Under the pieces are notes generated by a model. The model worked only from the letters and a program-made list of their open reading frames with translations, ran no database searches and had not been told where the DNA came from. 64,000 nucleotides of DNA from assembly GCF_000263855.1 (NCBI RefSeq), contig NZ_AJWX01000005.1, positions 1 to 64,000 on the forward strand, read 5' to 3'. Made by a program: the position numbers and the translations under genes. The DNA comes from Pseudomonas sp. M47T1 (lineage in GTDB: Bacteria; Pseudomonadota; Gammaproteobacteria; Pseudomonadales; Pseudomonadaceae). Shown here one piece after another: positions 1 to 9,009 of this stretch (its first letter is position 1; the number at the start of each line of letters is the position of its first letter).

Positions 1-119
1 AAGCCGCGCTTTTGCAGCAGCGCAACAGCGCCCGCCTGATCACTGGCCTGCACACTGCCCTGCTCGCTCTCGCCAGCCGCGGTCAACGCGCGGTACCCAA
101 ACCCCTGCCACTCAGCCAT
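1..119 (-). CDS. gspF: Type II secretion inner-membrane protein GspF, N-terminal fragment (runs off window)
   Basis: Only the first 39 or so codons are present. The start ATG (117-119, read on the minus strand) overlaps the stop of gspE by 8 nt, as usual in type II secretion operons. The visible N-terminus begins MAEWQGFGYRALTAAGE, which matches the opening of GspF-family proteins, where a short domain of the form 'Y.A....G....G...A' precedes the first cytoplasmic GspF domain. GspF is the polytopic platform protein that couples the GspE ATPase to pseudopilus assembly. Identity rests on the short N-terminus plus position directly after gspE. Confidence 0.75.
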   Translation of the reverse strand, partial: MAEWQGFGYRALTAAGESEQGSVQASDQAGAVALLQKRG

Positions 120-1902
120 CACGCGCCACCCGCAGCACTTCTTCCAACGAGGTCATCCCGGTAAGCGCCTGGCGCAGGCCATCTTCAAACAAGGTGACCA
201 AGCCATTGCGTCGCGCCGCAGCCTCAAGCGTGGCCGCATCGGCCTGGCCCATGAGCAAGCTGCGCAACTCTTCGTTCATCACCAGCAATTCAGTGATGGC
301 GCTGCGGCCGAAATAACCGCCGCCGGGGCTGTCCTCGGCCGGGCGATACAGCAGGATGGGGCGCTGCTCGGTGTACTGATCCAGGCGGTAGCGACTTATC
401 AGGTCGGCCGGCGCCTCAAAGGCCACGCGCGTGGCCGGGTCCAGGCGGCGCACCAGGCGCTGAGCGAGGATGCCCTGCAGGGTCGAAGCAATCAGGTAGT
501 GCTCAACGCCCATGTCCAGTAGCCGCGTGATACTGGCCGCGGCGCTGTTGGTGTGCAGGGTGGACAGCACCAGGTGGCCGGTGAGCGATGACTGGATGGC
601 GATGCGGCAGGTTTCCAGGTCGCGCATCTCGCCGATCATGATCACGTCCGGGTCCTGACGCACGATGGAACGCAGCGCCGCGGGGAAGTCCAGGCCAATG
701 GCTGGCTTGACCTGGATCTGGTTGATGCCCGGCAGTTGGTATTCCACCGGGTCTTCCACGGTGATGATCTTGCGCACGGCGGTGTTGAGCCTGGAGAGCG
801 CGGTGTACAGGGTGGTGGTCTTGCCCGAGCCGGTGGGCCCGGTCACGAGCAGAATGCCGTGGGGCCTTTGCAGCAGGTCGAGCAAGGTATTCAGGCGCGG
901 ACCGTCGATGCCCAGGGTGGGGAAATCGAAGCTGACGGTTTGCCGGTCCAGCAGGCGCATCACCACCGACTCGCCAAAACTGGTGGGCACCGTGGACACG
1001 CGCAAATCCAGTTCCTTGCCCTGGATGCGCAACATGATGCGGCCGTCCTGGGGCAGGCGGCGTTCGGCGATGTCCAGGCGGGCCATGATCTTCAGGCGCG
1101 AAATCACTGCGGCGGCGTGGCTGGAAGGTGGCGCCTCGCCGGTGACCAGCAGGCCGTCGATACGGTAGCGCACCTGCAACTGGTCCTCGAACGGCTCCAC
1201 GTGCACGTCGGAGGCGCGCTGCTCCACGGCCTTCTGCAAAATCATGTTGACCAGGCGGATCACCGGCGCCTCGCTGGCCAGGTCCTTCAAGTGTTCGATG
1301 TCGTCCTGGGCATCGCCGTCCACGTCCAGCGACTCAATCAGCGCGTCCATGGCGCTGCGGCCCTGGCCGTGGAAGCGCTCGATCAGGGTGTCGACCTCCT
1401 CGGCAGTGGCGATCACCAGCGTCAGCGGGCGGCGGGCGCAGTAAGCCATGGCGTGCAGGGCATAGCGCGACAGCGGCGCACTGGCGGCCACCTCGATGTG
1501 CGAGTCGTGAACCTGCAGCACCACCAGGGCGTGGTGGCGCAGGAAGCGCTCGCTGCCCAGCATTGGCGGGGTGTGCGGCGCCAGTGTGGCGAGGTCCAGT
1601 CGGGGCACGTTGAGCAAGGCGGCGCACGCTTGGGCCACTTCTTCGTCGCGTACAGCCCCCAGGCGGATCAGCGTGCGCAGCATGTCGTCGTCGCTTTCGT
1701 TTTCGGCCAGGCACAGCTTTCTCGCCCGATGGATATCGGCCACTTTTACTTCAGTGTTTTCCGCCAACCACTGGCACATATCGACTTGCGTCGGTAATTG
1801 CGCAAGGTTGTTCCACGCTGATACTTCGGACACTACGGTACTCGATGACTGCCGCTGTAGAAGCGACACTCCTGTGTAATCTGTTTTATAGGCGGCACGC
1901 AT
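112..1902 (-). CDS. gspE: Type II secretion ATPase GspE
   Basis: 596-residue cytoplasmic secretion ATPase that powers pseudopilus assembly and export of folded exoproteins. An N-terminal MshEN/GspE-N domain (about residues 40-190) precedes a RecA-like ATPase core with Walker A GPTGSGKTTTLY near residue 352, an Asp box after it, Walker B DPDVIMIGEMRD near 415 and a His box (TGHLVLSTLHTN). Length is usual for the family. The tetracysteine zinc module seen between the ATPase core and C-terminus of most GspE proteins is absent: the segment after LAQRLVRRLDP has no cysteines. It is coupled to gspF downstream. The next gene cluster carries a secreted GH3 enzyme that could be a substrate (inference). 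Confidence 0.93.
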   Translation of the reverse strand: MRAAYKTDYTGVSLLQRQSSSTVVSEVSAWNNLAQLPTQVDMCQWLAENTEVKVADIHRARKLCLAENESDDDMLRTLIRLGAVRDEEVAQACAALLNVPRLDLATLAPHTPPMLGSERFLRHHALVVLQVHDSHIEVAASAPLSRYALHAMAYCARRPLTLVIATAEEVDTLIERFHGQGRSAMDALIESLDVDGDAQDDIEHLKDLASEAPVIRLVNMILQKAVEQRASDVHVEPFEDQLQVRYRIDGLLVTGEAPPSSHAAAVISRLKIMARLDIAERRLPQDGRIMLRIQGKELDLRVSTVPTSFGESVVMRLLDRQTVSFDFPTLGIDGPRLNTLLDLLQRPHGILLVTGPTGSGKTTTLYTALSRLNTAVRKIITVEDPVEYQLPGINQIQVKPAIGLDFPAALRSIVRQDPDVIMIGEMRDLETCRIAIQSSLTGHLVLSTLHTNSAAASITRLLDMGVEHYLIASTLQGILAQRLVRRLDPATRVAFEAPADLISRYRLDQYTEQRPILLYRPAEDSPGGGYFGRSAITELLVMNEELRSLLMGQADAATLEAAARRNGLVTLFEDGLRQALTGMTSLEEVLRVARDG

Positions 1903-2328
1903 TCAACCTTCGAACTCCACTGCAGGGAGCGAAACGTTAGCAGGGGTGATTTTGAAGTTTAAGGCGCAACTAAAAGGACGTGTTTTTCAACGCTGGCACA
2001 GCTTAGCAGATCCTAAAACCTAACTGCAATTAGGTTTATCATTATGGTTATTTATAGCGATAATTACGAATATATCGGATATAAATGTCGTATAAATGCA
2101 AAAAATACGCAATTTAATGCAATAAAATCACCAAGAACACGCTGAAAGCACCTGATGCACACCCGACAACCAAAGGTCGCACGTCGGTGTCCAAGCACTT
2201 TTTATCCGATCGTAAAAATAACTTTGCGAACCTTGAACTTTTAAAGGCATCATCTGGACTTACACTTCGGCGCAACTTTGCATCGCAATCAAAGCGCCAT
2301 CATTTAACCTTTATTCGAGAATGAATCG
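1903..2328. promoter_or_regulatory. Divergent intergenic region between gspE and the GH3 operon
   Basis: 426 bases without a supported gene. It is much richer in A+T than its surroundings, especially 1960-2130 and 2205-2300, as expected for a divergent promoter region serving the secretion operon (leftward) and the small secreted protein plus GH3 enzyme (rightward). I looked for tandem PHO boxes, because some Pseudomonas type II systems are phosphate controlled, and did not find a convincing one. No clear terminator or riboswitch is visible. Confidence 0.5.
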
Positions 2329-2583
2329 ATGAATCGACTCATGTTGCCCGCCATGGGCACTCTGCTTCTGTGCGCCCAGAGTTTCTGCGCACTGGCGGCG
2401 GATTCAACTTCCACGTCGGCCACTCCTCCTACTCATGAACAACTTCGCGAGCAGATCGAAGCCAAGCGTGACCACTTGTCCGGCGCCGCCAGCTTGAGCA
2501 AAAGCACCCAGGCCGCACCCGCCTCGGTGCAAGACGCCCCGATCGTCACCGACGACGCCCCCAGCCAGGAGCAGCAACAATGA
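2329..2583 (+). CDS. Small secreted protein coupled to the GH3 glycosidase
   Basis: 84 residues. It starts with a classical Sec signal peptide (MNRLMLPAMGTLLLCAQS..., cleavage likely after ALAA near residue 24) and continues as a hydrophilic, Ala/Ser/Gln-rich, probably disordered chain ending in EQQQ. The stop overlaps the GH3 start as ATGA at 2580-2583, so the two are translationally coupled. No family is recognised. Coupling suggests it acts with the enzyme, for example as a periplasmic helper for folding or secretion (inference). No cysteines remain in the mature part. Confidence 0.7.
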   Translation: MNRLMLPAMGTLLLCAQSFCALAADSTSTSATPPTHEQLREQIEAKRDHLSGAASLSKSTQAAPASVQDAPIVTDDAPSQEQQQ

Positions 2584-5276
2584 GCACCGTATTCAAGCAC
2601 GCCCTGGGCCTGAGCCTGGCGGCCTTCGGCGTGGCCCAGGCCAACCTGGCCCTGGCCGAGGTCACCCCGGCCACCGGCAACGCGGTGGAAGCGCGGGTCA
2701 GCTCGATCCTGGACAACATGAGCACCTCGCAGAAAATCAACTTCACCCGCGTTGACGACGGGCACATGATCCCGGCGCTGCCCAACTGGGGCATCCAGGG
2801 CACCCTGGCGTACGACTCGTCCATGGGCGTGCACGTTAACAACGCCACCTTCGGCGCCCAGTACCCGTCGCAGTCGGCACTGGCCGCCACCTGGAGCATC
2901 AACCGCGCCAAGGAATTCGGCCTGGCTATCGCCTATGAAACGCGCATCGCCGGTGCCCAGCAGATGCTGTCGCCAGGCGTCAACCTGTACCGCACCCCAT
3001 ACGGTGGCCGCGCCGCCGAGTACATGAGCGGTGAAGACCCGTTCCTGGGCGCCGTGCTGGCGCCGGCCGTGGTCAACGCCATCCAGGCCCAGGGCATCCA
3101 GGCCAGCGGCAAGCACTTCCTGGCCAACGAGCAGGAAGCCAACCGCCAGCTGCTGAACGTCAAGGTGGACGAGCGCACCCTGCGCGAACTGTACCTGCCG
3201 GGCTTCGAGTCACTGGTCAAGAACGCCAACGTGGCCACCATCATGTGCGGCTTCAATAAGATCAATGACGACTTCGCCTGCGAAAACCACCACCTGATCA
3301 CTGAGATCCTCAAGGGTGAATGGGGCTACCAGGGCAGCGTGATCAGCGACTTCAACGCCATCCACGACGCTTTCAAGGGCGCCTGGGCCGGCACCGACCT
3401 GGACATGCCGTCTGGCCTGCAGTTCACCGAAGCCAATCTGATGCCGTACCTGTGGAGCGGCCAACTGACCCAGAACGTCATCGACGACAAGGCCAAGCGC
3501 AACCTGCGCGCCGTGGTCAGCTACGACCGCCAGGAAAACATGAACACCGCCCAGACCCTGGTGCACACCGAATACGGCGCCACTGCGGCCCTGGACGCGG
3601 CGCGCGAAGCCATGGTGCTGCTGCGCAACGAAAACACCAGCGCCGGCGCCCCGCTGCTGCCACTGGCCAAGACCGCCAAGATCGCCGTAATCGGCGACTG
3701 GGCCCTGGAAGCGCCAGGCTCGCCGTTCGGCACCGCCAACTCGCCGCCCAACAGCTACGTCACAGAACTCAGCGGCCTGCAGCAACTGGCCTCCAGCGCC
3801 AGCAACGTCACCTACCTGCCGGCCCTGAGCCTGAACCCCAAGGCCTCGGTGTGGTACCAGCCATCAACTGGCAAAAGCGACATCAGCAACAGCGGCGTGA
3901 AAGCCGAGTACTACAGCAACACCACTTTCTCCGGTGACCCGGCGCTGACCCGCGTGGAACCGGGCGTGAACCTGAACTGGACCACCAGCACCAACGTCAC
4001 CGACGCCGGCACCACGGCGGTGTCGGGCTTCACGCCGACGGCCGGTGCGTTCTCGGCGCGCTTCACCAGCGTGATCAAACCCACCGTCACCGGCCCGCAA
4101 GTGTTCAAGGTGCGCGCCGACGGCCCGTACAAACTGTGGGTCAACGATCAGTTGGTGCTGCAGAGCGATGGCGTGGCGTACTCCAGCGATGTAGTCAACG
4201 CCCTGGTCACCTCTGGCCAGACCGCTGCGCTCACCGCAGGCAAATCCTACACCGTCAAGCTTGAGTACCAGCGCACCGCAGGCAACTTCACCCCGGCACT
4301 GGGCGGCCTGGCAGGCGTGCAGATGAGCTGGGCGGCGATGCGCGCACCGGCTGACCTGGCCAACTACGACGCCGTGGTGGTTGCCGTGGGCACCAACTAC
4401 GAAAACGAAGGCGAAGGTTCGGACCACGGTTGGGACTTGCCTGACCAGCAGGCCGACCTGATCACCAACATGGCCAAGGCCAACCCCAACACCATCGTGG
4501 TGATGCACGGTGGCGGCATCGCCAACATGCAGCCATGGGCGAAGAAAGTCGGCGCTACCGTGGAAGCCTGGTTGCCGGGCCAACAAGGCGGCCAGGCCCT
4601 GGCCGAGATTCTATACGGCAAGGTCAACCCGTCGGGCAAGCTGCCGATCACCATCGACAAGCAGATCGAGGACAACGCCAGCTACGCCTCCTACCCGGAC
4701 CCGGCGCAGTACCGTGGCGACAACGCGCTGACCGAGATGACCTACAGCGAAGGCCTGTACCTGGGCTACCGTGCATATGACAAGAACAACACCAAGCCGC
4801 TCTACCCGTTCGGTTTCGGTCTGTCGTACACCACCTTCGGCTACAGCGACCTGAAACTGTCGAGCAATGTGCTGACCCCGGGTGCCACCGTGAACGTCAA
4901 GTTCACCGTGACCAACACCGGTAGCAAGGCGGGCTATGAAGTGGCCCAGCTGTACGTGCAACCGGTGAACCCGGCGGTAGATCGCCCCATCAAGGAACTC
5001 AAGGGCTTCACCAAGGTGTACCTCAAGGCTGGCCAAAGCAAGACCGTGAGCATCCCGGTGGATTCGCGTTCACTGGCCTACTACGTGCAGAGCAGCGACA
5101 GCTGGAACGTGGATGCCGGCAAGTACAAGATCCGCGTGGGCACCAGCTCCGCTGATCTATCGCTGAGCCAGACCCTGACCACGCTGTACGCCGAGCAACT
5201 GACCACCAGCGACAGCAACCCGCTGCCCAAGCCGGTTCAGAAAGCCGTCCAGGTCTCGACCTCGCAAACCTACTAA
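2580..5276 (+). CDS. Secreted GH3 beta-glucosidase with PA14 insert
   Basis: 898 residues with a Sec signal peptide (cleavage near ALA-EVTP, residue 26). Domain order: GH3 N-terminal TIM barrel (about 30-330), GH3 C-terminal sandwich (about 345-430 and 590-730) interrupted by a PA14 carbohydrate-binding domain (about 440-580, starting VKAEYYSNTTFSGDP), then a fibronectin-III-like domain (about 780-865). The nucleophile is the Asp in SVISDFNAIHDA near residue 257; KHF...E and a GTDLDMPSG segment are conserved. It should hydrolyse beta-glucosides or oligosaccharides outside the cytoplasm. The GspE/GspF system next door makes type II export plausible. Substrate cannot be read from sequence. It is longer than BglX (about 765), so I give no symbol. 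Confidence 0.9.
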   Translation: MSTVFKHALGLSLAAFGVAQANLALAEVTPATGNAVEARVSSILDNMSTSQKINFTRVDDGHMIPALPNWGIQGTLAYDSSMGVHVNNATFGAQYPSQSALAATWSINRAKEFGLAIAYETRIAGAQQMLSPGVNLYRTPYGGRAAEYMSGEDPFLGAVLAPAVVNAIQAQGIQASGKHFLANEQEANRQLLNVKVDERTLRELYLPGFESLVKNANVATIMCGFNKINDDFACENHHLITEILKGEWGYQGSVISDFNAIHDAFKGAWAGTDLDMPSGLQFTEANLMPYLWSGQLTQNVIDDKAKRNLRAVVSYDRQENMNTAQTLVHTEYGATAALDAAREAMVLLRNENTSAGAPLLPLAKTAKIAVIGDWALEAPGSPFGTANSPPNSYVTELSGLQQLASSASNVTYLPALSLNPKASVWYQPSTGKSDISNSGVKAEYYSNTTFSGDPALTRVEPGVNLNWTTSTNVTDAGTTAVSGFTPTAGAFSARFTSVIKPTVTGPQVFKVRADGPYKLWVNDQLVLQSDGVAYSSDVVNALVTSGQTAALTAGKSYTVKLEYQRTAGNFTPALGGLAGVQMSWAAMRAPADLANYDAVVVAVGTNYENEGEGSDHGWDLPDQQADLITNMAKANPNTIVVMHGGGIANMQPWAKKVGATVEAWLPGQQGGQALAEILYGKVNPSGKLPITIDKQIEDNASYASYPDPAQYRGDNALTEMTYSEGLYLGYRAYDKNNTKPLYPFGFGLSYTTFGYSDLKLSSNVLTPGATVNVKFTVTNTGSKAGYEVAQLYVQPVNPAVDRPIKELKGFTKVYLKAGQSKTVSIPVDSRSLAYYVQSSDSWNVDAGKYKIRVGTSSADLSLSQTLTTLYAEQLTTSDSNPLPKPVQKAVQVSTSQTY

Positions 5277-5291
5277 GCGGTGCGATCAGGC

Positions 5292-5945
5292 TCAGGGAAG
5301 AGCCTGATCATCCGCTCTCAAGTCCTTGGCCAGGCGCCTCAGGTACAGCTCGAACACCTGCATCACGTCGACGCTTTCCCGGCCCCTGAGCCACTGGATC
5401 TGCAAGCCATCCATCACCGAGAACAGCTCCAGCGCCAGGGACTTGATGTCCACGTCGGCGCGAATGGCACCGCTGGCCACCAGCGACGCCAGGTGAGACC
5501 GGGCATGGCCGTGCACCACTTCAAACTTTTCCTGAAACCAGGGGAACGCCGGGTGTTTGTCTGACAGGCTCTCGACGTTGATCATCAAGGCTGCCTGGCA
5601 TTCACTGGCATCCTCCACGCTGAAGCCCATGCTCATGCGCAGAAAACGCAGGAAGCCTTCCAAAGTCGGCGCCGTGTCCAGCTCCCCAAAGCGTTCCACG
5701 ATTCGCTGATCGCGACGGTCGAGCAACGCCTTGAGCAGTGCCACCTTGTTGGGAAAATGGTGCAGCAGGCCCACCGTGGTGATGCCGGCGATATCGGCCA
5801 CATCACGCATCGACGCATTCTGGTAGCCATCCCTGGCGAACACTTGCGTGGCGGCGTCGAGCAAGGCCATGCGACGCATTTCACCCTTGGGGGCGCGGCG
5901 ACGCTTTGGCGCAGGCGCCTCATCCACTTCGTTACGACTGTCCAT
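5292..5945 (-). CDS. TetR-family transcriptional regulator
   Basis: 217 residues. The start is placed at the ATG at 5943-5945, which overlaps the MATE stop as TGATG, rather than at an upstream start inside the MATE gene. A basic N-terminus (KRRRAPKGEMRR) leads into a TetR helix-turn-helix (MRDVADIAGITTVGLLHHFP, about residues 40-60); the C-terminal half is a ligand-binding domain of TetR_C type. It is co-transcribed with the upstream MATE exporter and probably represses it, with an unknown inducer. Confidence 0.9.
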   Translation of the reverse strand: MDSRNEVDEAPAPKRRRAPKGEMRRMALLDAATQVFARDGYQNASMRDVADIAGITTVGLLHHFPNKVALLKALLDRRDQRIVERFGELDTAPTLEGFLRFLRMSMGFSVEDASECQAALMINVESLSDKHPAFPWFQEKFEVVHGHARSHLASLVASGAIRADVDIKSLALELFSVMDGLQIQWLRGRESVDVMQVFELYLRRLAKDLRADDQALP

Positions 5946-7309
5946 CACTGTAGAAATCCATTGACCGACGACCGTGCGGGCGGGCGGAAATAGCGCCGCG
6001 CCGCGCCCATGGCCGTGAAAATTGCCAGCAGCGCCACCACGGCATTGCCTGTCCATATGCCCATCAGGGCCCCGCTGCCGCCCAGCCAGTGCACGCCGGT
6101 ATAGATGAAAGGAATGGAGCCCAGGGTGCCCCGCAACCAACCAAAGGTAGGCACCCACCAGGCGCGGCCCAGGGTCAGGAACACCGACTGGGCGACGAAG
6201 TCCAGGCCAAACACGACCCACAGGCCTGCACCGAAATGGCTGAACGCCAGGAACATCGCCCTGCCCTCACCCACCAGTTGAAAGTAATCGGCAATGGCCG
6301 ACCCAACCAGCATCAGTACCAGCCACAGCGACACACCATAGAGGACCACCAGCTTGCCTGTAAAGGCGATGGCCTGGCGTGCACGGGCAGGACAGCCGGC
6401 CCCCAGGTTCTGGGCAATCACCGGCACCACGGCCGCGGGCAAGGCAAAGTACACGCAATAGCCCAGTTGCAACACCCGGTCCACCACCGCCATACCGGCC
6501 AGGGCCGAGGCGCCCAGGGCGGCCACGGTGACCATCAGGTAGGTGATGCCCACCGGCATGGCCAGGTTGCCCAGCATCGCCGGCACGGCAATGCGCGCCA
6601 CGCGGCCTGTGTGCAGGCGAAACAGCCGCCCGCTGAAACGCAGCGACAGGCCAAAATGGCGCTTCACCAGCACCAGGCCCACCCCCGTCGCCACCATCGT
6701 CGACACGGCGTAGGCCAGGCCGGCGCCTTCGACGCCCAGGCCCAGGGCGAAAATCAGCAGCGGGTCGGCCAGCGCCAAGGTGGCCGCCCCACTCACCAGC
6801 ACACCCAGCGCCAGGCGACCGTGGCCCTGGGCGCGGAGGATTTGCGCGCACATCTGCACGGCCGCGGCCGGCACACTGGCCGCCAGGGTCATCCAGATAA
6901 AACCGCGGGCCATCAGGTAGGCCTCCGGGTCGGCGCCCAGCCACCGGGCCAGGGGCGCCATGCACAACCACTCCACCCCGGCGATCAGCGCCGCCACCAG
7001 CACGGCCATCAGCAATAGGTGCAGCACCAGGCGTGCCAGGCGCTGGCTGACGTGTTTGCCAATGCGTTCGGACAGCACTGCGCCCGCGGCGATGACTACC
7101 CCGGACGCAAAGGCGCCGTTGACGAACAGCAGCGTCTTGGCCAGGCCGACCGCGGCCAGCAAGCGCTGGTCCTGCAAGCGCGATACGTACACGAGTGTGA
7201 GGATATCGACCAGGAACACCGCCAGCAGGCTCAAGGCATTGGCGCTGACCATGGCCAGGACGTGACGGGCCAGGGAGCCTTCAATGAATCGGGCGCGGGT
7301 GTCCGGCAT
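5945..7309 (-). CDS. MATE-family multidrug exporter
   Basis: 454 residues when started at MPDTRARFIEG (ATG at 7307-7309); the longer reading upstream lacks a membrane-protein N-terminus and runs into the REP-like repeat. About 12 hydrophobic segments arranged as two MatE repeats (about 20-190 and 235-400). Such inner-membrane carriers expel cationic drugs or metabolites by Na+ or H+ antiport. First gene of an operon with the TetR regulator, sharing one base at the stop/start junction. Confidence 0.88.
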   Translation of the reverse strand: MPDTRARFIEGSLARHVLAMVSANALSLLAVFLVDILTLVYVSRLQDQRLLAAVGLAKTLLFVNGAFASGVVIAAGAVLSERIGKHVSQRLARLVLHLLLMAVLVAALIAGVEWLCMAPLARWLGADPEAYLMARGFIWMTLAASVPAAAVQMCAQILRAQGHGRLALGVLVSGAATLALADPLLIFALGLGVEGAGLAYAVSTMVATGVGLVLVKRHFGLSLRFSGRLFRLHTGRVARIAVPAMLGNLAMPVGITYLMVTVAALGASALAGMAVVDRVLQLGYCVYFALPAAVVPVIAQNLGAGCPARARQAIAFTGKLVVLYGVSLWLVLMLVGSAIADYFQLVGEGRAMFLAFSHFGAGLWVVFGLDFVAQSVFLTLGRAWWVPTFGWLRGTLGSIPFIYTGVHWLGGSGALMGIWTGNAVVALLAIFTAMGAARRYFRPPARSSVNGFLQ

Positions 7310-7371
7310 GGGGGTCTCGGCAGGTGCGTAGAGCGCGGGGCCGGCCAGTATATAGCCAATGGCTGCGCGCC

Positions 7372-7465
7372 TGTAGCCGCTGTCGCCAGGTTGCGCTGGC
7401 CTGTGTGAACCCTGAAGACCTGCAGCGAAGCACAGGGCCAGCGCAGCGTTGCGGCAGCGGCTACA
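7372..7465. repeat. REP-type inverted repeat (pair of 30-base arms)
   Basis: Arms 7372-7401 and 7436-7465 are inverted copies matching at about 26 of 30 positions, with outer ends TGTAGCCGCTG and CAGCGGCTACA and inner ends GCGCTGGCC / GGCCAGCGC. Loop of 34 bases. The same end sequence recurs at 12758-12845 and 41451-41543, so it is a member of a dispersed Pseudomonas REP/BIME family between divergent genes. Confidence 0.8.
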
Positions 7466-7538
7466 TTTCATTGGCATGGCCAGACGCGCTTGGTTACGAT
7501 CCCCTGTCGGCGTGCCCGCCCCAGACCAGAGCCTTCGG

Positions 7539-8750
7539 ATGAAAACACCTCACGCCCCTTGGCGTCACACCCTGCTGCTGGGCGCCTGTACCGCCTTGCC
7601 GCCGTTGTCCACCGACATGGCGCTGCCCGCCATCAACCAGATCGGCACCGCGCTGCACAGCGATTCCGCCACGTCGGCGCAAACCATTACCTTATTCATC
7701 CTCGGTTTTGTCCTGGGTCCGTTGCTGTTCGGGCCGCTGTCCGACCGTATCGGCCGCCTGCCCATCCTGTTTGCCGGCCTGGCGTTGTTCACCCTGGCCG
7801 GCGTGGCCTGTGCGCTGACACCCGACATGACCGTGCTGTTGGTCAGCCGCCTGCTGCAAGGCGCGGCCGCCGGTGCTGCCGCGGCCATGCCGGTGGCCAT
7901 CGTGCGCGATGCATTCACAGGCGTCGAAGGGCGCTCGCTGCAAAGCACCCTGGTGGCCATCAACAACGTCGCGCCGCTGCTGGCCCCGCTGCTGGGCGCA
8001 GGCATCCTGGCCATCGGCGACTGGCGCGCCATTTATGCCGTGCTGGCCCTGGCCGGGGTATTGATGCTGGTCAGCGCCAAGCTGGCGTTGAAGGAGTCCC
8101 ATCCGCCTGTGGCACGCCGCCGTCAGGCACTGATCGCCACTTATGCCCAAGTGCTGCGCAGCCGTCGTTTTGTGGTGTGCGCGCTGATCCTGGCGCTGAA
8201 CTTTGCCGGCATGTTCGCCTACATCACCGCCTCGCCCCTGGTGTTCATGGAAGGCCTGGGCATGAGCAGCCAGGCCTTCGCCTTGCTGTTCGCAGTGACC
8301 GCGCTGGGCACCCTGGCCGGCTCGTGGCTGAACGGCCTGCTGGTGCGCCATGGCTGGGGCGAGGCGCGGGTCATCGGCCTGAGCCTTGTGGCCAGCCTGG
8401 CTTGCAGCGTAGGCCTGGTGCTGTTCTCCACCCAGGCCAGCCCCCCGCTGCTGGGCCTGGCGAGCCTGGTGGTGCTGAGCAACCTGTGCACCGGCCTGGT
8501 GATGCCCAACGCCACCCATGCCTCGCTGGAAGACCTGCAGCACACCGCCGGTTCCGGCGCCGCCCTGCTGCGCGCCATCCAGATGGCCGGCGGCGCAGCG
8601 GCTGGCTTCCTGGTAGGGCATTTCTACGACGGCCATTCGCCGCGGGCCATGGCCATGGTCATGCTGGGGTGCGCAGCCCTGGCCCTGGCATGCTTCGCCA
8701 TCGGCGTGCGCACATTGGCGCCGGCTTATGCCCATCAATCGCGGCAATAG
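7539..8750 (+). CDS. Bcr/CflA-family drug efflux MFS transporter
   Basis: 403 residues from ATG 7539 (MKTPHAPWRHTLLLG). Twelve predicted membrane spans. The STDMALPA motif in helix 1 and the loop 2-3 signature GPLSDRIGRLP (DxxGRR-like) are typical of the Bcr/CflA branch of the drug:H+ antiporter-1 family, which exports bicyclomycin, sulfonamides, chloramphenicol or dipeptides. No regulator is adjacent. The preceding 70 bases are REP repeat, which argues against an earlier start. Confidence 0.88.
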   Translation: MKTPHAPWRHTLLLGACTALPPLSTDMALPAINQIGTALHSDSATSAQTITLFILGFVLGPLLFGPLSDRIGRLPILFAGLALFTLAGVACALTPDMTVLLVSRLLQGAAAGAAAAMPVAIVRDAFTGVEGRSLQSTLVAINNVAPLLAPLLGAGILAIGDWRAIYAVLALAGVLMLVSAKLALKESHPPVARRRQALIATYAQVLRSRRFVVCALILALNFAGMFAYITASPLVFMEGLGMSSQAFALLFAVTALGTLAGSWLNGLLVRHGWGEARVIGLSLVASLACSVGLVLFSTQASPPLLGLASLVVLSNLCTGLVMPNATHASLEDLQHTAGSGAALLRAIQMAGGAAAGFLVGHFYDGHSPRAMAMVMLGCAALALACFAIGVRTLAPAYAHQSRQ

Positions 8751-8834
8751 TACGAATTGGCATGATCAATTTATTGTTCATGCCTGAAGGTTAATAAGCT
8801 GCGTTCATCTTCTTTTTGCGATGGATGCACTGAC

Positions 8835-8903
8835 ATGAATGTTCACCTAACCCTGGCCGCGATCCTGGTGCTGTTCTTCTCCGTGGCGCTGGTGCACGGG
8901 TAG
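8835..8903 (+). CDS. Possible 22-residue hydrophobic membrane peptide
   Basis: ATG 8835 to TAG 8901-8903 encodes MNVHLTLAAILVLFFSVALV followed by HG, a single hydrophobic helix with short polar ends. Position about 85 bases after the Bcr/CflA gene and 100 before the next exporter suggests an independent transcript. Single-span peptides of this size occur as small membrane proteins, but no strong Shine-Dalgarno is visible (GATGCACTGAC precedes the ATG), so this is tentative. Confidence 0.35.
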   Translation: MNVHLTLAAILVLFFSVALVHG

Positions 8904-9009
8904 CGGTTCGCAGGACCTTCGGCGGTGTCGGGCCGATCGCGGCAGCTCCGGGGTTGCGCCGCGGCTACACGTGATAGCATGGATTTATTGGACGCTGTCA
9001 GGACGACGC

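Noticed and set aside
1903-2328. PHO box before the type II secretion and GH3 genes
   Set aside because: No tandem CTGTCAT-like repeats with 11-base periodicity were found.
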